A DNA stretch of 64,000 nucleotides from the NCBI GenBank assembly GCA_012932295.1, contig JAAONU010000003.1:26646361-26710360 (forward strand), in the 5' to 3' direction. The stretch comes from Cyclina sinensis. Lineage: Eukaryota > Mollusca > Bivalvia > Venerida > Veneridae. Position numbers and translations under genes: made by a program. Of this stretch, positions 26,024-37,985 are shown piece after piece. Below the pieces are notes generated by a model that was not told where the DNA came from, made no database searches, and was given only the letters and a program-made list of their open reading frames with translations. The first letter of the stretch is position 1. Each line of letters begins with the position of its first letter.

Positions 26024-29000
26024 GTAAGTATCGAAGAACAAATATCTCAGTTTTTACTTCTTTGAAACGTGAACAAAATCGTTGGCGAAATGGGAACAAG
26101 TTAGCCCACTGAATGTAAACAAAATTATTCGCTACATCTGAAAAATGTCCACTAAAAGAGAACAAAACTATTTGAAGAAAAGATGTCCATCAAATGTAAA
26201 CAGTTAACTACACTGTCCACTTAAAGTACAACAAGTTCTTCGTTACTTTGTCCAATTCTGGAACTCAGATAACTGCTGAATGAGAAAAATCGTTGCCAAG
26301 CAAACATGAACATAATTTCTGCGAAGTACATATGTGTACGAAGTATGAGCATACTGAACTGAAAATTTACAATGTGTTTGGTCTTTCAACTCAGTTGCTC
26401 AGTTCGCGTTATTTGTGTTAAATAGTGAACACATTCACTCATAAGAATATGGTCGCTTCAAACATGCAAGTTTAAAAAGGAATTAGAAAGCAGACCGTTT
26501 CCAGACACCCTGACTTGCTTCATTCCAAAGAAATAAACCTAGTCGATGATCATTTCACTGATTATTGCATCAATATGTTAAACTACAAGTTATCCCGCTT
26601 GATTTAAAAAAAATTCTTTCGTTTCAAACCAGACATCGTTAAGGAAATTTTGGCAATAAATCCAGGGTGTTCGGCAAGGCTGTGTGTTTCTAACATTAAA
26701 TTACTTCCGTGATTTGTTACACTGGCGTGTGCCTGCGCATATTGCCAGGATGCAGTGTGCCAAAAAGCGAAGAATGTATGAGGCGTTTTCGATTAACGAA
26801 ACAAATGCACAGGATTAAAACATCTGGTGAATTATGTCATTGATAATTATCCTGTTTGAGAAGTCAGATTCACATCTTTGCCTTTTTTTTCTTGAGAAGA
26901 AAGTAACTATTTCTGTTTGTGACTGATGTATGTCTAGGTATTCCACAATAGATGGGATACGTCAGAAAGGATCAAATACCTGATCTGGTACAAAATTAAA
27001 ATCAGATCTTCAAATGTTGCAGGTAGTCAAAACGCACATGGTTAAAGCTCTTTAATTTGCTTCAGTGGCATTTTTGAAAATATTTCAGCCTAATGGCTAT
27101 GATTCCAGAATAAACTTTCCTTAAACTTATATATGCATAAATACATTCGTCGATTTCAAACAGTATGTACAGGAATTGTTCTCACATTAATAGCAATAAT
27201 AAAAGTGAAAGGTTGCCATTAAAATTTAAAATAAAACTGAATATTATTTGTGAAATGACAAAACATGAGTTCATCCAGCTTTAGTATGGAAAGCATTGAC
27301 TGTCTTATGTTAAGAAGTAAGACAATGTATGATATCTATCGTCTTTACGTTGAGTTAGGCTCACTTGATGTTCTTTAAATACCCCTTTAAACACCACTAG
27401 TCTTATGTTTAGTAGCTTTGTCTCTGTAAAGGCTTTGTTGTTTAAAGAATGTTATGTTGAACAGTAAATGCTGTCTAGTGCCTTCAACATTTTTTCAATG
27501 TTATTCATATAATAATTTGCATTCTTCATTATGTTAAGTGAATACAACTTTTTTACTATCTTATCAAAGTCAATTATTTTAGGTTATATTTTCCTTTTAA
27601 TCTGTCATTCCGGTATCAGCCAATCAACATCTTTTGTTGTTTGAAAAACGGTAATGTTTGGAACTATAAATGATAGACTTTATTAAATAACAATGCTATC
27701 CTATCCAAATTCAGTAATATTTTGTTTAAACAGTTTAGGTTCCTTGGGGAAACAGTTCGTTAGTTAACAGTACAGAGACACAATCCCAAAACATATACAA
27801 GCTAACACCCAATATTTTAAAATAACCTGTAAATATAAAGTTACCTTAATACAATGCTTACTTAAAGCTATGCAATCATGCTGAACCAATCACAATTATC
27901 AGATAACGGTATAAGCATGTGACCTAACAGAATACTTAAATGACCGAAGTAGGGTGTTAGACAGAACAATAAATGGGTCTGATTAAACATGAAGATAAGT
28001 TTAACAATATAATGGTTCTCAACATAAGACAGTTGAGGCCTTCCATACGTTAGAGACAAACAGAAGTATCATGGAGACAACAGTATATGTTTAACATACA
28101 AAAAATGGAGAATCTTTTGCTAAGTGTACTTTATACATCTTTTGAAGCTACGCTTGTCTTGACAGAAAACAGAGCATCGTGTATCTACAAAAGTCTGCAG
28201 TGCTTGTTATATAACGCCTAATAATTCTTGGAAAGACAAACATGAGCTTGAAAATAAAAGAGGAATTGAAATACGTCTGTAACATTATCAGTACCTTTAG
28301 TCTCCTATAATTGACATAAATCAGATCAGAGTATTTATAACAAATTTTCTAGAAGGTCTAATGTACACGTGGTAAATAACAGTTTAGAAAATACTAACTT
28401 GCCAGTCTGCCAAAACAACGGGTTTGAATACTTCTGAGAAGTTCAGAAACATTACAACCACTATCTACACGTTTCTACTAAAGTCTATTAATACATGGTA
28501 ATAATATGGCACAGGATGACTAACAGTCTGACATGAACCAGCTGATGGTGAAATATGTCTACAATGACAGATCTAGACAGGCAAATGTTACCAAAGTGAT
28601 GCAGCTACTTACTGCAAAATATGATGTTTCATTCCTAAGATGTTACAGAGCAGTTAAATGCAGTAGATAAGTGGATCGTGCGAGACAGAAGTTGCCATAT
28701 AATTGGTAATTAGGCAACCAACCAGGAAATAATTAGAAATTATGGAACACCAGACATGCTAGGGGTAATAGAGAATAATTTTGTGATGAGCTTGTGGATA
28801 TGTAACTTATGAACGGTTGCCTGTCAAATAGCACTTTGGGAAAACGGCGTGAAACTGTTTACTGAACAAAAACTGAGGGAGGCAAATAAATTTTCTCTTC
28901 AATTTTTACTGCACACGTGGTCGATATTACTCAACAACTTGTCTCAAATCTTTGTAAAAAATCTGAAGAAGGTAGAAAGTATGAGATATTATATTAGATT

Positions 29001-29477
29001 TATTATAGAAAGTTAGGCTGTTAAGAAACAAAAAAAGATGTAAATAAGCGATTAACTGATATAAGAACTAAAAAGATACGCATGTATTGATAAGCATGGC
29101 TATCAAAAAGTGGCACTTTTTGTTGAGCAGTTTAGAAGCTAGCAGAAGACCTGCTTATATTTGTTCAGCATAAACAATAAACACCCCCATACCGCCGAGA
29201 GTTTAAAAAAGAGTTTGTTTTAACAGAATAAAAACACCATACCGCCGATTACAACATAAAGATCTTCAAGGCCTGGTGATGAGAAATATTATAAGCATAT
29301 TCTTTAGAAATAATTGGAATTTATATATATCATCGTACAGGAACGGTGATATAGTAAACTGCTCGTAAATCTGATTGATACATTGTTAATACAAGAGTTA
29401 TAGGGCGTTACAACAAGCCAGTCAGATGTTTTGGTACATTACGTACTTAATACTCATACTTGTCTTGTATATTCCAG
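26024..29477. other. Intron between exons 2A and 3A
   Basis: 3.45 kb without a coding signal. Near the 3' end, CCATACCGCCGA occurs twice (about 29188 and 29237) as a short local duplication. No transposon with clear ends was recognised. Confidence 0.6.
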
Positions 29478-30037
29478 TTTTGAAGGTGAAGATCAGAAAA
29501 GTGGTAGAAGATAACAATGGAGACAAAAGACTGATTCTGAAGCGGAAAGTGAAGTCATTCAAGCCGAAATCGATGCCAAAGAAAGAAAAGAAAAATCTCA
29601 ATCTGGTCATTCAAAATGGCACCAAATGTGACTGCGATGTAGCCGAGAAAGCAAAGAAAAGCTCGTTGGTAATGGCAACAAAAGTTGGCGATAAATATGT
29701 TGTCACTTACGTCAGCGACTGGGTGAAAGACAAAGAGTTTAAACGTGCAATTCGTGCAATACGGAAGGGGCATGACTGCAAAGTACCGATTGACCCTGAA
29801 CAGACCGATTCCCTCAATGGAGGGTTAAGTATTGACGGCAGTCCTCTGCCAACCGTAGACAGTCCACCTGACGTGGGAAATGGGAAGAGGAAAAACAAGA
29901 ACAGAGACAAGGGCAGGAAGAAAGGCAAGAAGGACAAGGATAAAGATAAGGATAATAACAAGAGTGACGAGGACCCAATGGCTAACATTGGTACGATAAT
30001 AAGTACATGTTTTTATGTATCTGTATACTCAATATGA
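29478..30037 (+). CDS. SFRP: SFRP exon 3A: netrin-like domain with lysine-rich tail (terminal exon)
   Basis: The acceptor is TATATTCCAG|TTTTGAAGG, phase 1. The netrin-like region reads VLKVKIRKVVEDNNGDKRLILKRK at its start (quoted in part as VKIRKVVEDNNGDKR), with CDC and HDC cysteines as in SFRP1/2/5. It then runs into a long extension ending in a highly basic tract (KRKNKNRDKGRKKGKKDKDK) followed by acidic residues and a TAA at 30037. Basic C-termini bind heparin in vertebrate SFRPs. This tail is longer than usual and is absent from exon 3B. An AATAAA at 30421 could end this transcript before exon 2B. An in-frame phase-1 donor (CATTG|GTACGA) at 29990 might alternatively splice on to exon 2B. 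Confidence 0.88.
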
Positions 30038-30420
30038 TCATGATGTTACCCTGATACATGTATTCTTGCATATCAATGCCATATATATGCTGACAAGGTG
30101 CCAAAGCTACACTGAAACACAAATGTTAACACAACTTGTAAAATGTAATTTCATAAACTACTTGAGAATAATGTATACAGTATTTTTTGCTTGTTTTGAC
30201 GTTAAATTTAGTAATCACAAAGTGAAACGAATATTCTCACAAAGAGTTCTTCAGAAAAGCAAACAAACAAACCAAATAATAATAATACCAGGTGTAAACA
30301 TTGTAGGCGCCAAATCTTTAGTTTTTTCAAATTGCACAATCAAATGGCTAGATCTTTGTCTAAGGCCCGTATAAAGGGACATATTCGACAATACATGTAT
30401 ATCAGTATTAGTGTTACTTG

Positions 30421-30426
30421 AATAAA
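30421..30426 (+). terminator. Candidate poly(A) signal AATAAA for exon 3A transcripts
   Basis: AATAAA lies 384 bases after the exon 3A stop and only about 25 bases before the exon 2B splice acceptor. Cleavage here would exclude exons 2B and 3B, so poly(A) and splice choice may compete. Confidence 0.4.
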
Positions 30427-30450
30427 TGACACCTTTTTTGTTTCTTTTAG

Positions 30451-30528
30451 CTGGTATCGGATGTATTCCATGCAAACAACCATTGGTATTCGAAAATCTG
30501 ATAGAAAAATATTGTGACGCACATTTTG
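30451..30528 (+). CDS. SFRP: SFRP exon 2B: linker and first netrin-like cysteines
   Basis: A 78-nt paralogue of exon 2A, phase 1 at both ends. Its acceptor is TTTGTTTCTTTTAG|CTGG and its donor TTTTG|GTAAGT. It encodes AGIGCIPCKQPLVFENLI...YCDAHF, with the CxPC and later Cys in register with exon 2A (C-x2-C-K-(K/Q)-P, FE-(S/N)-L). Confidence 0.9.
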
Positions 30529-31048
30529 GTAAGTTTTATCATGTGTTGTCGCCGGTGTGTATTATTATTGTACATACTCAATATGTTGATCTTTTATGTA
30601 GTTCTTCTTCGAAGAATCGAACAGAAAATACATTTAAGTATGCAAAAACTGATCCAGTGCTATGCCTAAATAAAGTAAATAAAATTGACTGTAATTACTG
30701 AAAACAACAACGTATTGAGTAAAGATGTAAAGAGACCTGTTAAACTGTTCTCAACATCAACTTAATGTGCTTTTAAATCATAATACTAAGAATTTTAGTC
30801 CTTTATTTTTCATGAAAAAAACAGCCAAATAAAAAAACACAGCCAAATCCCCCTCCTCCCCCCTAAAAAAACAAAACAAAACAAAAAACCAGCCGAATAA
30901 CGACATTCCTTATTTTTCCTTTGAATGACCTATGGGTCCGCTCAAGTAAATTTAGAAAGAAAGAGAAGTATTGCTTGAAAAGTGAATGTTTGTAACTTTT
31001 TTCTCTGACATCAATCTTAACATTGTTTTGTTCTTTGTTCTTTTCCAG
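30529..31048. other. Intron between exons 2B and 3B
   Basis: A 520-base intron. It contains a C-rich then A-rich stretch (about 30838-30890, CCCCTCCTCCCCCCTAAAAA followed by AAAAC units). It ends in a pyrimidine-rich acceptor TTCTTTTCCAG. Confidence 0.85.
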
Positions 31049-31377
31049 TCATGATGGCACGAGTGAAAAAAATAGAAATGGACAGCAATGGCGATAAACG
31101 ATTAGTCGTTAGAAAATTGAGATCTAAAGATATTTATAAACAAGAGAATCTCTCGGCCCGCGATATAAAGAAACTCCAGCCAGTGATCGGAGGGGGTTCG
31201 AGCTGTGACTGCCAAAGTGCTGCCAAAGGAAATAAACTGTTTTTAATGGGACGCAAAGAAGGATTGAGATATGTGCTAAACTTCCTTAACGAAGACGCAA
31301 ATGACAGTGAATTTAAGCGATTTTCAAGAGCAATTAAAAAAGGCTACGATTGTCCTGGAGTTCCGAATAATAATTAA
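31049..31377 (+). CDS. SFRP: SFRP exon 3B: netrin-like domain (terminal exon)
   Basis: Joined in phase 1 after exon 2B, this encodes V-MMARVKKIEMDSNGDKRL, then LQPVIGGGSSCDCQ, LFLMGRKEGLRYVLNFL, FKRFSRAIKKGYDCPG and stops at TAA 31377. It has the canonical SFRP1/2/5 netrin features (NGDKR, CDC, MGRK, FK.F...IKK..DC). It aligns with exon 3A over the core (NGDKRL, CDC, EFKR, AI.KG.DC) but is compact and lacks the lysine-rich tail. Set 1B+2B+3B would be 311 aa, close to vertebrate SFRPs (about 295-317 aa). Confidence 0.92.
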
Positions 31378-31408
31378 TACGTTGCTAGAAGTTTCGAACA
31401 TGTAAAAG

Positions 31409-31414
31409 AATAAA
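31409..31414 (+). terminator. Candidate proximal poly(A) signal AATAAA for exon 3B
   Basis: AATAAA 32 bases after the exon 3B stop would give a very short 3' UTR. ATTAAA at 32143-32148 is a distal alternative. Confidence 0.35.
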
Positions 31415-31791
31415 GTGAACACGTTTACAACATGTGAAAGAAATTGTGTTTCAGTGAATGACTGGGGAGAAGAAATATATTGGACAAGGTGCAACTTTTC
31501 AAATGCAGAAAACGAACACTTATCGCTGATAACATTGTTATCAATATTATGTGCATTCAATTATCACTGGTTGATGACGGTGTACAATTTATGGTTTTCT
31601 TTTCAGTGTACAGTAAATGTAATATCATGTACTATGTATGTCTGACAGTGACAGAACATAGGGAATGTTACTTTATGTCAGCTGGCTCAGAAAGGAGATT
31701 TTATTGAACTTGGAACTTCTGTGTTAAGGGACACAAAGACAAAACTGTGTGGTGTTGTGCGTGCTATTATCCATGATAACTTGACGTCACT

Positions 31792-31799
31792 ATCGTACA
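31792..31799. promoter_or_regulatory. CRE palindrome TGACGTCA
   Basis: Perfect 8-mer about 415 bases downstream of the exon 3B stop, the fifth TGACGTCA found by eye between 17.7 and 31.8 kb. Confidence 0.3.
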
Positions 31800-32637
31800 G
31801 TAGTGACTTTTAATGAACAAAGTATTAGATTTGTCATAAACCTTTACGTTACTTCGTCTTAGAAGTGTTTGTAAACGATAAGAATGGAAATGTGTATTCT
31901 TTGGTGTAAGATGTGACACATATGACATAAGTCTGGCGTCTACTTATAAGACCTAGGCATTTAAGATGGAACACAATGGTTTGATAGATGTCAAATGGTT
32001 CACGTGTTTTACGTGCATTGCTGTAGACATTTGTTGTAAACGGTTTCTAGATAGTTCTGAAAGTGTTAATTGTTTTCCACTGTATGACTATTTTATGTAT
32101 GTCTGTGAAAACGAGTCATTTTGACTCAAAACTATGTAAAAAATTAAAGCTTTGTATGGTATCGATGAATTCTGGGCAAAGAGACGCATGCGCTGTCATT
32201 TAGACGGATTGTATTTGTCAAATGTGGGGAAAACGTTTAGGTCACGGCTCTGCACTCGAAATTTGTTTATATTTTATAATCTTTTGCTTCTTTGGCCATG
32301 TTTGAAATTATTCGGAATTGACAAAGACTTAGATGTATTTTCATATTCATCACTGACATCTTCAATCTGTTAGAATCAGTCTCCGACCAAATCTGAACAT
32401 AATGCCAAAGTTTTAGAAGGTGAAGTCAAAATTTAAAAATGCAGTCATACTAAGAAATCTGGAACAATTATTGCATATGTAATAAAAGAAGGCTTTATCA
32501 TCCACGCTGAAAATCTGTTGCGTTAATTGGATGAATTCTTGTAAAAGAAAGATAAATACTATTTTATAAGGACGGTAGAAATGAATCATCTGGGCACCTG
32601 CCTTTTCTGTTAAAAGTTGGAACCTGTCAAATATATA

Positions 32638-32680
32638 AAACAACAACAACAACAACAACAACACGCATGCATGCATGCAT
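32638..32680. repeat. (CAA)n and (GCAT)n simple repeats
   Basis: About eight CAA units are followed directly by GCATGCATGCATGCAT. Confidence 0.9.
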
Positions 32681-35369
32681 TCACTCAATAAAAATAATGA
32701 TTTTTACCAGTAACTTAAACATTTTGGCTGAAGGTCAAGTTTTTGTCATTTGGTCAACCCCAACTTAAGTATTACACCTTTATAAAGGCATTTTTTATGT
32801 ATTTTGTATACCCTTTTAATTAAATGATGCATGAATTGAGTACACCTTGATTTTACCGACACAAAATAGTTCTCGTTCAGTAAGATTCTTTTACTGTGTA
32901 TTATATCTTCTATGAAGCATTTCTTTTGCTTGAAATTAATTTTAGTTGTATATTGAACCACTGTTTTTGTCTTAAAAGAAGACAAATGTGGAGATAAAGT
33001 AATCAGTTAATGAAAACTTTTAAATATATGGATATTTTCTCCTGTTTTATTTTCCAAGAAATGACGGTTAACATATTGTAAGTTAAATAAAGCTAAGTTA
33101 AAGTTAAGTTAAAAAATTTTTAACAGTCAAGTATTAAATGTTTGGGTTTTCAGTATGTTGAGACTCCTCGTTCACAGTCGATAATGTTCAGTTTTTCTTT
33201 ATGAAATCTATAGCAAGTACCTGAAACATAGATGACGAAATGTAACTGGTTAAAATCGGTCACTATAAAATACGGAATTAATCAACCCCTTTTGACTATT
33301 TTTTTCAAAGACCTAAAATAGCATGATTATTTAAGGCTATGTTTCGAACGATGATAATTACAAATTAAAAAGATTTGTATACTCAAAATCGATTGTTTTT
33401 AATGGAGCTGGACGATAAAAAGATGTTTTACTGAGTTTTCTGACATCAATTTATTCTGTGAACGAGAAGCTTATACACACTGAATATTCCTCTTACTTAC
33501 AAACATATAAGTGATAATGTGTAACAGTATAGAAAAAATCAACTTGCTGTGTTTCTCTTCTTTTTCTTCTTTGTAATGAGTAGATAACAAATTGACTTCA
33601 ATTAAGTTTTAAGAAAATAAACGTGGAAGTAAACCCTGTCGTTTTGTTGATATTTTACTGGTACGCTGTCGACAGTATTGTATATTGATAATCGCAAAAC
33701 CTCAAGACATTGATTTTTTTTCTCGATAATGGGGAGGGTGTAGGGGAGAAGGGGACATGAAAGTCCAACCAGTGATTTGGCTGTATTGTCTGTGCTAAAC
33801 GACAACAAATATTTTAAATCTTGGACGTTTGTTGACCTGGCTACTGGCACATTTTATGGTGGGCTGTAGGTCTAACAAATTTCCTCCAAGACTGTTACAA
33901 GCCCAGACTTTTCCTAGCTTTTTTTGCAATTGCAATGCCGTTTCTGACACTTGATTTTAAATTTGATGTACGCGTATCTTGAATGTTTGTCCTGAATGTG
34001 GTTCTACGGTTCGATATTGTGAAGCAACAAAACTTATCATCCCAAATCAAGTGCATATAAGTGCTTGTAAAAACGATCATTTTTTTTGACAAAAGGGTGA
34101 GTTCTCGTTCTGCCTTAAATATAAGCAGGAATAAATTTTGAAGCCTTGTATTCAACAAATATATAAGACTGAGCAGAAAACGGGGAGATCTGGTGAGTTG
34201 GGAGTTGTGAGAAGCTACCCTCAGATCACAGCTTTTTCGCCAGAAATAGCATAATTTGATATAGTGTAAGTATTAGAATATACTTGACAATTATGCGCCG
34301 CAGATATGCATAAAACAGTGATCAAAGGGTGTCGTCAAAGCTTTAAATATGACATTTTGAAAGACATATTTGTTGTTGATTTCAATAGTCATCAAAAATA
34401 CATTGTGGCAACTTCAAGATCCAAATAAAGGCTTAATAGCTTTCATCACACTCAAATACCGTTGAAAACGTGTTTTAGATCGTAAATTCTAATTTTCGGC
34501 ATACTGACACACTTTGTTTTACATCAATATGAGACTAATGGCAGTTTGATTACTGACTGAAGTAATGAAGTAGAAAAAACAATCAGACATTGAAATATAC
34601 GTTCGTGACTCACGCTGTTCACACGATACATGTAAAGTTGTAAGGTTATGTTTTAAAATGTTTGTCTCTTTCGCTACAAAAATTGTTTCTGTATTTCCAT
34701 TAGATTATTTCTGTGCAGGTCGTTGTGGACACTGAGCTTGGTGTCCGATTGTTTTCTTTGCCAATACACTTGAAACTTGGATCCCTGTCTTCATATAGAC
34801 AATAAAAAAAAGGATACATTTTATTAAAATGACATTGCAATCATGTTTGAGAACAAAATTCGTAGCTTCTTTGACGTGTCCATTTCATAAGCACTTACTT
34901 TGGTTTTGAGACAAAAACTGAGAATGCCTTTCCCCTGATCATTCAGTGGCGTCTACTGAAGTAACGTCAGAATGCTGAAGATGAAGAAGACTCGACATGG
35001 GCAGCCAGCATGCATATATATTTCGACATGTGCACAATGATGGTCTTTATTAATATATTGATAAGTTATGGAAATCGCTAAATACTTATTGTTACCATCT
35101 TTTCTAGCCATGAATACATTTTTAAATATTTGTTTTGTGTGAGTAGAACACAAAATCTGTATTTAAAGAAACTGCATAATGTTATATACCAGTCTAACTT
35201 CCGATATTCGTGATGACCAACTTCCGATCGGTTTAAAACTATTAAAAACATCAACAAACAAGAAATGTGTCACAGACACGAATGCACCCGAAACAAGGCA
35301 ATTGTCACAGTCATGGTAGCTTATAACTTGATGTTACCTTGATCATTTGTGCAAAAAAAAATTGCAGTC

Positions 35370-36640
35370 TGTGAAAACTAGAATTGCCACCATACTGGCG
35401 CCAGTATCCCCCGCATGCCTCTTTTTCATTAAGGAATTGATATATGGGAACATGTTACTTTATGCCACGGACTAAAAAAAAAGTATGAAAAATTAAAAAG
35501 GGCAATATTTCAAAATTTAGCAAAAAGAGTTATGGTTCTTGGGCACTGCACTACTTCTCCTCAATGAGATTTATTTATCTATGAAGTTTCAAGTTGATAC
35601 CTTCAATAGTTTTCGAGTTATGCCCTGGACAAACAAAATCCGACAGCTCCAAAATTATGCTAAAAGTTATGGTTCATAGGCACTGCACTTCTCCTCAATG
35701 AAATCTATTTATCTATGAAGTTTAAAGTTGATACCTCTAATGCTTTTGCTTTTTGAGTAATGCCTCGGACAAAAATCAAGTATGAAACCTTTCAGGGGGT
35801 AATAATTCCAAAATTATGGTAAACACATTTATGGTTCTTGGGCAGTGCACTTTTCCTCAGTGAGATCTATTTATCTATGAAGTTCCAAGTTGATACCTCC
35901 AATACTTTTTGAGTTATGCCCCGGACAAAAATCAAGTATGAAAAAATTCAAAGGGCAAAAATTCCAAAATAATGCAAAAGAGAGTTATGGTTCCTGTTCA
36001 CTGCAATTTTTTCTTCATGAGAACTATTTATCTATGTAGTTTCAAGCTGATACATGTACCTCCAATACGTTTTGAGTTATAACCCAGTTATGCTCCGGAC
36101 AAAATTAAGTATAACAAATTTCAAAGAGTAATAATTCCAAATTATGCAAAACAGAGTTATGGTTCTTGAGCACTGCACTTCCCCTCAATAAGATCTATTT
36201 ACCTATGAAGTTTCCAGTTGATACCTCTAACGCTTTATAAGTTATGCCCTGGACAAATATTAAGTATGAATAATTTTAAAGGACAATAATTCCAAATTTA
36301 TGCAAAAGAGAGTCATAGTTCCTAGGCATTGCATTGTTTCTCAATGGGATCTATTAATCTATGAAGTTTCAAACTGACATCTTCAATACCTTTTGAGTTA
36401 TGCCCCGAATAAACAAAAATGACAAAAGTAGATTATTCAAAACGTAACTGAGCTGGAGTTATTATTCATGTGCACTGCATTTCTCCTCATCGCCATCAAG
36501 CTATATTCCAAGTTTGAAGTCAATGCCTTGTATACTTTTGGAGTTATGCTCCGGACAAAATGGTGACGGAGGGACGGACGAACGGACGGATTGACGATTC
36601 GATTACCATATGCCTCCCTTCGAGGCATAAAAAGTACAAT
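35370..36640. repeat. Degenerate tandem array, about seven units of ~155 bp
   Basis: A unit containing GTTATGGTTC(T/C)TGGGCACTGCA, CTCAATGAGATCTATTTATC, TATGAAGTTTCAAGTTGATA and GAGTTATGCCCCGGACAAA recurs with starts near 35529, 35666, 35828, 35984, 36156, 36312 and 36458. The array ends in a GGACGGACGAACGGACGG stretch and CCTTCGAGGCATAAAA. The copies differ considerably, so the array is old. It resembles dispersed tandem-core elements seen in bivalve genomes (inference). Confidence 0.85.
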
Positions 36641-37894
36641 GCATTTCAGATTTTGATTAATAAATTTCAGAACAAACATCATTTAGAATAAAAAAGAATA
36701 CTTTTTAAGTTCGGATAATTTCAAATTTAAAACGACATGATCTAAACGTTGTGTCCGAATTGCTTATTTAGGAAAAGTAAGACTCGGCTTTTATCAATTA
36801 GAAAATATTTTGACACATGCCAATCAATGTCACGGGATGTGCAGAGGACATTATTTACTTTTACTATTTAGTACCCGACAAGATTAAGAGAGTTTTGCGG
36901 GATACAAAAATAAACAGACGGTGACATCTTAAAGTATGTTCATGACACTTATCTATTGACAAATTAATCTTAATAAGCGCGTAAGGTTTAAACATTTCAA
37001 TTTTGTAAATCATTATGTACTTTTTCTTAAATGACACGCAATAAACTTAGAAATGTAAATGGAACAAGGAACGTTCGAGGGCCATTTTAAAATCACCAAC
37101 ATTTATATGATTTCTTTTCGATTAAGACACAGACGCGGTGAGATGCTTAAAATATAATTTATAAGGCTGAATGGACGTAGTAGAAAATGTGAGAATGAAA
37201 TAAAAGCGGATGACACGTGAAAGAATACCAGGTGTTATATCGCAGAGCGCTTAATATATGTTGATGAAAACTTCACTGTGGATGTATATCCCACGGTTTG
37301 TCTGTCTGTTTGTCCGTCTGAGAGTACGTTAACTCGTAAATAAGCTTGTTAAACATGAGGTCCCCGAATGGTTGTTTGTAGACCTCGATCTAGCTGTATA
37401 GCAACTGTACATCAACAGGACACGAGACGTTGTCGTCCTAAAACACATCAAATATCACATGAGCTTCGAGAATTGCAAATAATGAAACAACAACTGGTTT
37501 TTCTGCAGACGGGAGGTGTTTATTCGAAAAATCTATCATGGTCAATGTGTTCATTGTATCAAATGGAGTTGGGTTGAGTAAATATTGGTGACTAAACCCT
37601 TACTTGAAAGACTTTTTTTCTGTAGAACACCATTATGTAATAACTGGACTAATGAGCAATATTATAACGGAGATGAAACATTGCATGCCATTGTAATATA
37701 ATTCAGACTGTACTAGGCATTGTATGGCATTCGACCATGAATGGAATCGAGGTTTTCTTCAATTGTAGGGAAAATGTAACTATTTTATGTACCTTTTTTA
37801 CCCGGCGTAGATTTTATACACTTGGACGAAAACTTAAAGATAACGTAGATTTTAATAAGTCAGCGCCTAAAGCCCGTCTGCTTGAAGAGATAGT

Positions 37895-37985
37895 GATGGC
37901 TAGAGCATGCTACAGCAGGCATCTCGTTCCAGAGACATTCTGACACTTGTTCTTATGCATGCTCAGTGTATATCACCTATACATG
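37895..37985 (+). repeat. Dispersed repeat relic, copy 2
   Basis: CCAGAGACA, TTCTTATGCATGCTCAG and TGTATATCACCTATACATG match the second half of the relic at 11760-11860. Confidence 0.5.

Larger units (their letters stand above)
5756..31377 (+). other. SFRP: SFRP1/2/5-type locus with two interleaved exon sets
   Basis: Six exons encode two complete secreted frizzled-related proteins, in the order 1A (5756-6260), 1B (13290-13818), 2A (25946-26023), 3A (29478-30037), 2B (30451-30528), 3B (31049-31377). Every internal junction is phase 1 and the two linker exons are both 78 nt, so all CRD/netrin pairings stay in frame: 1A-2A-3A gives 380 aa, 1B-2B-3B 311 aa, 1A-2B-3B 303 aa and 1B-2A-3A 388 aa. 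The three-exon layout (CRD, short linker, netrin-like) matches the known structure of SFRP1/2/5 genes. These proteins are secreted and modulate Wnt signalling by binding Wnts or Frizzled. Whether this is two overlapping genes, a gene nested in another, or one gene with alternative 5' and 3' modules cannot be told from sequence alone. Confidence 0.85.

Noticed and set aside
29707..29988. Antisense Leu/Ser/Phe-rich ORF opposite SFRP exon 3A
   Set aside because: It is the complement of the lysine-rich coding tract of exon 3A.
31415..31707. Overlapping 75-76 codon ORFs after SFRP exon 3B
   Set aside because: They lie in the probable 3' UTR, have no family resemblance and no splice support.
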